64,000 bases of DNA from Ignavibacteria bacterium (GTDB lineage: Bacteria > Bacteroidota > Ignavibacteria > Tepidaquicellales > Tepidaquicellaceae): positions 1 to 64,000 of the forward strand of contig JADJTX010000013.1 of the NCBI GenBank assembly GCA_016710985.1. Reading direction: 5' to 3'. Shown here in pieces: positions 57,078 through 64,000 of this stretch. A model generated the notes under the pieces. The model saw only the letters and a program-made list of their open reading frames with translations. It was not told where the DNA came from and searched no databases. Made by a program: the position numbers and the translations under genes. Position 1 is the first letter of the stretch. Every line of letters starts with the position of its first letter.

Positions 57078-57797
57078 ATGCTTAACAACACAGACTTAAA
57101 GAATGTATTGGTATTAGATATAGAAACTGTTCCGCAGTTTTCTGAATTTGATCATCTGAATGACAATTGGAAAGAGTTGTGGACACATAAGATGAAGCAC
57201 CTTATTAAAGAAGAAGTGACAGCTGCAGACACTTACGAACGCGCAGGGATCTATGCCGAATTCGGAAAAATTATTTGTATCAGTGCCGGTGTTTTTTATA
57301 ATGACAACAATGAATTAAAATTCAGATTGAAATCGTATCATGGAGATGATGAAAGATTGTTGCTTCAGGAATTTTCGGAGATGCTCAATAAAAATTACAA
57401 TAAGGAAGAGCATTCAGTTTGCGGACATAATGCGAAGGAATTTGATTTTCCCTATATTGCCAGAAGATGTCTGATCACCGGAATTCCGATTCCGGCTATA
57501 TTGGATAATTCCGGAAAGAAACCATGGGAAGTAAAACTTCTAGACACAATGGAGATGTGGAAGTTCGGTGATTACAAAAGTTATACCTCACTGAAATTAC
57601 TTGCTGCTTTGTTTGGTATCACTTCACCAAAAGATGATATTGACGGAAGTCAGGTCGGAGAAATTTACTGGAAAGAGAAAAATCTCGACAGAATAAAAAT
57701 ATATTGTCAAAAAGATGTAGTAACAGTTGCGCAGATATTACTGAAGTTCAAAGGAATGGAGCTGCTGAAGGAGGAGAATGTTGTTTATGCGAATTAA
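57078..57797 (+). CDS. 3'-5' exonuclease, PolB-like RNase H fold
   Basis: 239 residues. DEDDy-type exonuclease: motif I VLDIETVPQF (Asp14, Glu16), a motif II region CGHNAKEFDFPYIARRCL, and motif III YCQKDVVTVAQILL, where the last Asp is in KDV. This matches the predicted 3'-5' exonuclease related to the DNA polymerase B proofreading domain, found as a free-standing protein in Bacteroidota. AAAGGAG lies seven bases before the ATG, one of the best ribosome sites in the window. Likely cytosolic nucleic-acid turnover or repair. Confidence 0.9.
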   Translation: MLNNTDLKNVLVLDIETVPQFSEFDHLNDNWKELWTHKMKHLIKEEVTAADTYERAGIYAEFGKIICISAGVFYNDNNELKFRLKSYHGDDERLLLQEFSEMLNKNYNKEEHSVCGHNAKEFDFPYIARRCLITGIPIPAILDNSGKKPWEVKLLDTMEMWKFGDYKSYTSLKLLAALFGITSPKDDIDGSQVGEIYWKEKNLDRIKIYCQKDVVTVAQILLKFKGMELLKEENVVYAN

Positions 57798-57835
57798 TTT
57801 TTTTTTAAAATAATTATTTTAAAGAGAAAAGGATT

Positions 57836-59087
57836 ATGAAAAAATTTTTAATCATTGTTGCAGTGATATTAACAACGTATTTAATTCCGAATAATTCACA
57901 TGCACAGTTAACCGGTGGTTGGACTATCCAGTATGAGAACGCCTACTTACAGGATATAAAATTTTTAAATGAGAATACCGGAATCGCAGTTGGCTACAGC
58001 GGTAAAATTTTGAAAACAACAAATAGCGGAAATAACTGGACTTCAGTAAACAGCGGAACATTGCAAAATTTGAATTCCGTTTCAATATCAGAAACAACTT
58101 GTTTCATAGCCGGAGATTTAGGGGTTATTTTGAAATCATCAGATCAAGGTGATTCCTGGATTATTTTAAACAGCGGAACAACAAGTAACTTACATTCAAT
58201 TGCTTTTAAGGCTTCGGACTTATGTTTTGCCGCAGGGGAAAACGGAACTTTGTTAAGGTCCCCAAATTCAGGTATAAACTGGGCAGGAACTTTTAATGAT
58301 GCATCAGTTAATTTTAACTCTTTAAGTTTTATAAATGAAAGAAATATTTGGGCTGTTGGTCAAAAATCCAATCTGGGTATCATGATCAAAACAACTAATT
58401 TTGGAACAAGCTGGATTGATGTAATTCCCGATATTACTAAATATTACAAGGGAAAATCAATTTTATTTTTAGATTCATTAAAAGGTTATTGTGGTTTTTG
58501 CTCAACTGTTGCTCAATGGGGGTTTTTAGTTACAACCAATGGTGGTGAAACATGGGATTGCAGACAGGCAGGATTCGCAAGCCCTATTTCAATCTTCTTT
58601 GTAAATGATTCATTTGGAGTTTGCGTTCAGGATATGAATCCTTCTATTTGGATTTATAATTCGACAAGCTGGAGTTTTTCATCTTTACCTTTCTTCCTCC
58701 AATATTGACTTGGCTTATTTTATAAATTCTTCAACAGGATGGGTAGCTGGTAATAAACTCTTAAAGACAACAAACGGAGGCGGACTTTTAACAAACGTAA
58801 ATAATACATCCGAAAATATTCCATCTGAATTTTCTTTATACCAAAATTATCCAAACCCGTTTAACCCGACAACAAAAATTAAATTTGATATTCAAAAAAC
58901 ATCTTTCACAAAACTTTCTGTTTATAATTCTGAAGGGAAGATAATAGAAACTTTGTATAATGGTAATTTAAATGCAGGAAGCTACGAAATAAATTTTGAC
59001 AGAAGCAATTATCCGTCCGGAATTTATTTTTATAAGTTAGAAACCAGTGAATATATATTTTCAAAAAAAATGCTCTTATTGAAATAA
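57836..59087 (+). CDS. Secreted YCF48/BNR-repeat protein with T9SS sorting domain, one frame break
   Basis: Signal peptide MKKFLIIVAVILTTYLIPNN with cleavage near SHA-Q. Residues 25-290 are YCF48/BNR-like propeller repeats: IKFLNENTGIAVGYSGKILKTTNSGNNWTSV, CFIAGDLGVILKSSDQGDSW, WGFLVTTNGGETW. The frame changes near 58700 (SSLPFFLQY-stop); the continuation starts DLAYFINSSTGWVAGNKLLKTTNGGG. The type IX sorting domain YPNPFNPTTKIKFDI ... GIYFYKLETSEYIFSKKMLLLK closes the protein. Rejoined length is about 417 residues. Surface-exposed; ligand unknown. Confidence 0.9.
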
Positions 59088-59106
59088 AATTTAAACAAAT
59101 ATCAAA

Positions 59107-59334
59107 ATGAATCATTTAGCTAGAATAGAAAGCAACCCCGATGTAATGCTGGGGAAACCTGTAATTAAAGGTACAAGAATAACTGTTGAGTTAATTCTAA
59201 AAAAACTTGCTTCAGGATTTTCAATGGAACAGATCCTTAAGTCTTATGATCATTTGACTAAAGAAGACATATTGGCTTCAATAGACTATGCTGCTGATGT
59301 AATATCTAATGAAGAAATGATTGAATTAAAATGA
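59107..59334 (+). CDS. DUF433 antitoxin
   Basis: 75 residues. LARIESNPDVMLGKPVIKGTRITVELILKKLASGFSMEQILKSY is the DUF433 signature (P-x-V-x-x-G-K-P-x-I-x-G-T-R-I), a helix-turn-helix antitoxin (VapB45-like) that binds DNA and neutralises a PIN-like partner. Its stop overlaps the ATG of the DUF5615 gene (ATGA), so the two are translationally coupled. Twenty bases after the T9SS gene, probably with its own promoter. Confidence 0.93.
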   Translation: MNHLARIESNPDVMLGKPVIKGTRITVELILKKLASGFSMEQILKSYDHLTKEDILASIDYAADVISNEEMIELK

Positions 59335-59681
59335 TAATTGCTGATGAGAATATAGATTCGAGTCTAATTTTCAAATTAAGAGACTTTGGATTTGAAGTCT
59401 TTTCAATCAAAGAAAATCTTAGTGGAGAATCAGATAAAAATATTATTCAATTAACGAAGGAAAAAAAAGGAATACTAATAACAGAAGATAAGGATTTTGG
59501 GGAATGGGTGTTTGCTCATAATATAAAGGAATGTACAATTATTTTATTAAGATATAAAAATGTTTTAGAGTTTGAAATAATGGAAGATAAAGTTGTTCAA
59601 TTGTTAAGGAATTTGGATGACGCACAAGCCCATAAATTTATAACCATTACTCATAATAAAATTAGGATCAGAGAAATTTAA
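59331..59681 (+). CDS. DUF5615 PIN-like toxin
   Basis: 116 residues. MIIADENIDSSLIFKLRDFGFEV carries the first acidic residues (Asp5, Glu6) and ILITEDKDFGEWVF the second cluster (Glu52, Asp53, Asp55) of the DUF5615/Mut7-C-like PIN fold. Paired with DUF433 this is a type II toxin-antitoxin module; the toxin is expected to be a metal-dependent RNase. Both reading frames are intact, in contrast with many neighbours. Confidence 0.92.
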   Translation: MIIADENIDSSLIFKLRDFGFEVFSIKENLSGESDKNIIQLTKEKKGILITEDKDFGEWVFAHNIKECTIILLRYKNVLEFEIMEDKVVQLLRNLDDAQAHKFITITHNKIRIREI

Positions 59682-59705
59682 ATAATTTAAAAAATAATAA
59701 CTAAA

Positions 59706-61951
59706 ATGATATTCGATTTAGACTTAATCAAAACTGTTTACACAAACTTCAAATCAAAAGTTGACGATGCAAGAAAACTTCTCGGGCGTCCGATGACTTA
59801 CACTGAAAAAATCCTTTATGCACATCTTTGGAATGAGCCAACCAAGCCTTATGAGAGAGGAAAAGTATTTGCTGACTTCAGACCTGACAGAGTTGCAATG
59901 CAGGATGCAACAGCTCAGATGGCATTGCTGCAGTTTATGTCAGCAGGAATTCCGAAAGTTGCTGTGCCTTCGACTGTTCACTGTGATCATTTGATAGAAG
60001 CTGAAGTTGGCGCAAAGAATGATCTGCTAAGAGCTTACGGTGATAATAAAGAAGTATATGAATTTCTTGCAAGTGTTTCAAATAAGTACGGATTAGGATT
60101 CTGGAAACCGGGAGCGGGAATTATTCATCAGGTTGTACTCGAAAATTATGCATTCCCGGGAGGAATGATGATTGGAACGGATTCACATACTCCAAATGCC
60201 GGAGGACTTGGAATGATCGCCATCGGTGTCGGCGGCGCGGATGCTGTTGACGTAATGGCGGGAATGCCGTGGGAATTGAAATTTCCAAAGATTATCGGAA
60301 TTAAATTAACAGGTAAACTTTCAGGATGGACTTCGCCTAAAGATGTAATTCTGAAGGTTGCGGGAATACTTACAGTTAAAGGAGGTACCGGAGCTATCAT
60401 TGAATATTTTGGTGAAGGTACTAAAACAATTTCATGCACAGGTAAAGGAACGATCTGTAACATGGGTGCTGAGATTGGCGCTACCACTTCCCTCTTTCCT
60501 TATGATGAAAGAATGTTTGCGTATTTACTTGCAACCGAAAGAGAAGAAGTTGGCAAACTTGCAGATGAAATCAGTGATTATTTAATAGCCGATGAAGGTA
60601 GTGATAAATATTATGATGAAATAATTGAGCTGGATCTGACAACTCTCGAACCTCATATCAACGGACCTTATACACCAGATTTGGCGTGGCCGATTTCTAA
60701 ATTTAAAGATGCAGTTAAAGAACATAATTATCCCGAAGAATTAAAAGTCGGGCTGATAGGAAGCTGCACAAATTCATCTTATGAAGACATGGAACGCGCT
60801 GCTTCAGTTGCGAAACAAGCGATTGCAAAAGGTCTGAAAGTAAAATCTGAGTTTACAATCACCTGGGTTCAGATCAGATTTTTTTAACCATTGAAAGAGA
60901 CGGACAGCTTGAAGCATTTGAAAAAGTCGGAGGGCTTGTTCTGGCAAATGCATGCGGACCCTGTATTGGACAATGGAAACGTCACGATGTAAAAGACGGT
61001 GAGAAAAACTCTATACTCACATCTTATAACAGAAATTTTTCAAAACGTAATGACGGCAACTCTGCAACGCATTCATTTGTTGCTTCACCGGAAATTGTAA
61101 CAGCACTTTCCTTAGCCGGGAGGCTTTCGTTCAATCCTTTGACTGATACTTTAGAAAATGAAAAAGGTGAAAAGATAAAACTTGACACACCAACAGGAAA
61201 TGAGTTACCCGAGCACGGATTTTTGAAAGCTAAAAAAGGATATGAAGAACCTGCTAAAGATGGTACAAACATAGAAGTAATCATAAATCCTGAAAGCCAG
61301 AGATTAGAAAAACTTTATCCCTTTGTTGCGCCTGACTTTGAAAAGGATTACAAAGATCTTTATGTATTGCTTAAAGCTAAAGGTAAATGCACGACAGATC
61401 ACATTTCAATGGCGGGACCATGGCTAAAATACCGAGGACATCTTGATAACATTTCGAACAATATGTTTATTGGAGCAATTAATTTTTTTAATGATAAAAT
61501 GAATCATGTAAAGAATCAACTCTCAGGCAGTTATGAAGAAGTACCAAAAGCTGCGAGACATTATAAATCACAAAATATCGGATGGGTCGTAATAGGTGAG
61601 GAAAATTACGGGGAAGGTTCATCAAGAGAACATGCTGCAATGGAGCCAAGATTTCTCGGAGGTAAAGCAATCATTGTAAAATCCTTCGCACGAATTCATG
61701 AGACCAATTTAAAAAAGCAGGGCATGCTTCCGCTGACATTTGCAAATCCTGAAGACTACAATCTCATAGAAGAAGATGACAAAATAGAACTTGATGTTAA
61801 TGATCTTAGTCCGGGAGAGCAGGTCAGAATGACTGCAAGACATGCTGACGGAACATCCGATGACATAATTTTAAATCATACCATGAATGAGCAGCAAATC
61901 GGGTGGTTTAAAGCAGGTAGTGCACTGAATATGATGGCTGGGAATAGTTAG
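59706..61951 (+). CDS. acn: Aconitate hydratase, mitochondrial type, one frame break
   Basis: Interconverts citrate and isocitrate with a 4Fe-4S cluster. Opening: GRPMTYTEKILYAHLW, DRVAMQDATAQMALLQF, PSTVHCDHLIEA, IGTDSHTPNAGGLGMIAIGVGGADAVDVMAGMPWEL. Cluster ligands: the Cys of GSCTNSSYEDM and the two of NACGPCIGQW. C-terminal swivel domain with CTTDHISMAGPWL and GEENYGEGSSREHAAMEPRFLGG. A base is lost near 60862: ITWVQIRFF-stop should read ITxGSDQIFLTIERDG. Rejoined length is about 748 residues, as in the mitochondrial AcnA-like group. Monocistronic as far as can be seen. Confidence 0.95.
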
Positions 61952-62000
61952 TAGTTAGTGTAAACAATTTTTATCAATTCTTACCTTAATATTTCTGAAT

Positions 62001-62750
62001 ATGCAGAAAGTACTGTTCTTATTTTATACAATCTTGTTAGCTCCTGTGATTTCTTTTTCACAAACGGAAATTGGGAATAATGTTTGTATCAAATGGGACA
62101 AGCTCGATAAGCAAATCATAAATCAAACCATTGATATTGATGATGCAATTGAACTGATGGAAGAATATGAGCCACAGATCATATCTTATTTTAAAAAAAG
62201 TAACGGAGAAAATGTCAGTCGTGAGAACTGGGTTTTTCCTTTGAATAATCTTGCTACATTCTATTTCCGGGATAATGGAAATGATTACAGAGTAACTGGA
62301 TACGATTATTTTCAGGGGAGTAATACAAAGGGACATCCCGCTCATGATATCATGATCTTAGATAAGAATAAAGATCTTTTAGATGACTCGACATTAAGAC
62401 CTGTGGATATTGTAAGTATGTGTAGCGGTGTTGTGGTAGCGACTGATTCGACCTGGGCAGTCGGGTCTTTACTAAGAGGCGGCAAGTATGTAAAAATTTT
62501 TGATGTTACTACCAATGGGCTTTTTTATTATTCACATTTATCCGTTGTTAGTGTGAAACCGGGCGACATAGTTAATGCAGGTGATAAGATCGGCGAGGTC
62601 GGGAGAACGGGCAGGAAAGCAATTTTACCGGAAGGAAAAACTCACGTTCATGTAGCTTATCTTAAATCAGAAGACGGATACCCTGTTCCTGAAGATATTA
62701 TTAAAGATCTGAGAAGAGCCGAGAAAAATTTTGTTTCAAAGAATAATTAA
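62001..62750 (+). CDS. Secreted M23 family metallopeptidase
   Basis: 249 residues. Signal peptide MQKVLFLFYTILLAPVISFS. LytM/peptidase M23 zinc site: His112 and Asp116 (GHPAHDIM, HxxxD) and His217 of the THVHVAY motif, with His215 as catalytic base; a further His179 lies in YYSHL. GDKIGEVGRTGRK is the conserved turn. Expected to cut peptidoglycan cross-bridges or serve as an amidase activator; all catalytic residues are present, which favours an active enzyme. ATG start, intact. Confidence 0.92.
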   Translation: MQKVLFLFYTILLAPVISFSQTEIGNNVCIKWDKLDKQIINQTIDIDDAIELMEEYEPQIISYFKKSNGENVSRENWVFPLNNLATFYFRDNGNDYRVTGYDYFQGSNTKGHPAHDIMILDKNKDLLDDSTLRPVDIVSMCSGVVVATDSTWAVGSLLRGGKYVKIFDVTTNGLFYYSHLSVVSVKPGDIVNAGDKIGEVGRTGRKAILPEGKTHVHVAYLKSEDGYPVPEDIIKDLRRAEKNFVSKNN

Positions 62751-62852
62751 ATCTGAGTTTTGTTTTTGCCAACAATTATCACGAAACTTTTACGAAACAT
62801 TTGTTTTAACATTAGCAACAATCCGAAGCTGTTCTTATGATACCTTAACTTA

Positions 62853-64000
62853 TCAATTGGATATTTTTCTTTGTAAATGTTTCGGAACAATCATCCTTTC
62901 TAGTATTTCAAAAAAAACTTCCGTAAATATTGCAAGTAATGCTGCAGGTATTGCTCCCATCAAAATTAATTTAGTATTGTTCAAAGCAAGTCCTGTCACA
63001 ATAAATTCACCTAAACCTCCAGCTCCGATAAAAGCGGCAAGTGTTGCCGTTCCTATGTTGATAACAGCTGAAGTTCTTATGCCTGCAAGTATTGTCGGAA
63101 CAGCAAGCGGAAGCTCGATGTATCTGAGCTTTTGATATCTTGTAAGTCCTATACCGCTTGCAACTTCTTTTAGCAAAGGATCTACTGAGAATAAAGCTAT
63201 TGTTGTATTTCTCAAAATGGGTAACAATCCGTACAAAAATAATGCAATGATAGCCGGCACAACTCCAATTCCAAACAACGGGATCATAAATGCCAGCAAA
63301 GCAATCGAAGGAATAGTCTGCAGCAGACCTGCAGCGTAAAGAACCGGCTTTGATAATGATGAATAAATATAAATCAATACACCAACAGGAATTGCAACAA
63401 TTATTGCCAGCATCAAAGCAACAAGGGTAATCTTCAAATGCTGAATCAACTTTGGCATTATCTGACTGAACAAACTTTCATCACCCGCATCATATATTAT
63501 TGTCCCTTTAAAATTATTCCTTGTTATAAAATCACTTGCTACCCCGGCAAAGGATTTATTTTCATATAAAACTTCTTCGTTCATTCCCTGCATATCACTT
63601 TCAGTGATCTTCCCTGCTATTTTTCCAACAATCGTTTTTATCTTCTGATCAAGATTCGATCTGTAAAATGAAACTGCATAATATTTCGGGAAATAATTTT
63701 TATCATCTGCGAGAATCTTTAAGTCATACTTCGGAATTTCACCGTCGGTAGAATATACATCGGTCAGATCTATTTGTTTATCATCCAATGCCTGATAAGC
63801 CAGACCGTGTTCAAGTCCGACAGGCTTTTGGGAAAGTCCATATTCTTTGGCAAGATTTTTCCAGCCGTCTTCCCTGTTTAAAAATTCATAGCTAAGTCCG
63901 AATTTTAATTCAGAATGATCTCTTAAATCTGAAATTGAATTCAGATTTAAAAGCTCTGCAAGCTCATTCTTTACTGCAAATGCATATGTGTTATTGAAAC
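62853..64000 (-). CDS. Osmoprotectant ABC transporter, substrate-binding plus permease fusion, partial
   Basis: Runs off the right edge of the window, so the start is not seen. The visible part begins in an OpuAC-type substrate-binding domain (FAVKNELAELLNL, LSQKPVGLEHGLAYQALDDKQIDLTDVYSTDGEI) and continues into a permease with about five helices (LKITLVALMLAIIVAIPVGVLIYIY, PSIALLAFMIPLFGIGVVPAIIALFLYGLLPILRNT). The EAA-like loop is GIGLTRYQKLRYIELPLAVPTILAGIRT. So the order is binding domain then permease, the reverse of common fused Opu proteins. Likely imports glycine betaine, choline or proline; the ATPase gene would lie beyond the edge. Confidence 0.88.
   Translation of the reverse strand, partial: FNNTYAFAVKNELAELLNLNSISDLRDHSELKFGLSYEFLNREDGWKNLAKEYGLSQKPVGLEHGLAYQALDDKQIDLTDVYSTDGEIPKYDLKILADDKNYFPKYYAVSFYRSNLDQKIKTIVGKIAGKITESDMQGMNEEVLYENKSFAGVASDFITRNNFKGTIIYDAGDESLFSQIMPKLIQHLKITLVALMLAIIVAIPVGVLIYIYSSLSKPVLYAAGLLQTIPSIALLAFMIPLFGIGVVPAIIALFLYGLLPILRNTTIALFSVDPLLKEVASGIGLTRYQKLRYIELPLAVPTILAGIRTSAVINIGTATLAAFIGAGGLGEFIVTGLALNNTKLILMGAIPAALLAIFTEVFFEILERMIVPKHLQRKISN

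Noticed and set aside
1..64000. tRNA or rRNA genes
   Set aside because: I looked for T-loop-like GTTCGAATCC/GTTCAAATCC strings with matching acceptor arms and found none that fold as a cloverleaf. A dedicated tRNA scan would be decisive.

Overview
The window looks like a chromosomal segment of a low-GC (roughly mid-30s percent by eye), Gram-negative member of the Bacteroidota/Ignavibacteriota side of the FCB group, most likely Ignavibacteria. The evidence is two secreted proteins with a type IX secretion (Por) C-terminal sorting domain opening with YPNPFNP, a BatA-type von Willebrand protein, a mitochondrial-type aconitase, a MutS2/CvpA/YqeY cluster, an AURKAIP1/COX24-type mini ribosomal protein, bacillithiol-linked enzymes, and frequent TTG start codons. 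No rRNA, tRNA, CRISPR array, prophage or transposase gene was found. This placement is an inference from protein families, not a phylogeny.

Layout. 0-9 kb is repeat-rich accessory DNA: a T9SS cargo gene, a 21-bp higher-order tandem repeat, GC-rich stem-loop elements, a wrecked CheB-CheR-PAS-histidine kinase plus NarL-type regulator pair, three copies of a 150-bp MITE-like inverted-repeat element, and long heptamer arrays. 8.8-26.3 kb holds mostly single housekeeping or peripheral genes (alaS, a sugar nucleotidyltransferase, a DUF885 peptidase, a BatA protein, a choice-of-anchor B protein, a NamZ/DUF1343 muramidase, a DinB-fold enzyme, an SDR, pyk, a YpdA-type reductase, a YcaQ-type glycosylase) separated by repeats. 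26.6-32.9 kb is a same-strand run of redox/stress genes (VOC dioxygenase, NmrA, PIG-L, FMN reductase, Dps, pirin, YceI) headed by a MarR regulator with two identical palindromes upstream. 33.8-39.4 kb is a plus-strand run: TPR, yqeY, cvpA, mutS2, phytoene-desaturase-like. 39.6-51.6 kb has a sigma-54-type regulator lacking GAFTGA, a DUF4926/DUF6883 pair, rlmB, rsmI, gltX, the COX24-like protein, HU, sppA, TPR, xerD-like recombinase and a PgpH-type 7TM-HD protein. 51.8-64 kb has TPR, GIN, DUF255, exonuclease and T9SS genes, a DUF433/DUF5615 toxin-antitoxin pair, aconitase, an M23 peptidase and the end of an osmolyte ABC transporter.

Two window-wide properties stand out. First, about a dozen genes end inside or immediately next to a tandem array of 7- or 9-bp units, with the stop codon of the gene supplied by the first unit and stops recurring along the array in the sense of that gene; each locus has its own unit. 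Second, about 30 frame interruptions, mostly apparent one-base losses, cut genes including indispensable ones (gltX, mutS2, aconitase, rlmB, rsmI). The latter suggests uncorrected indel errors in the source sequence, although the kinase/regulator pair at 2.6-6.7 kb is broken so often that true decay is plausible there. Gene extents below are given across the interruptions where both halves are recognisable.
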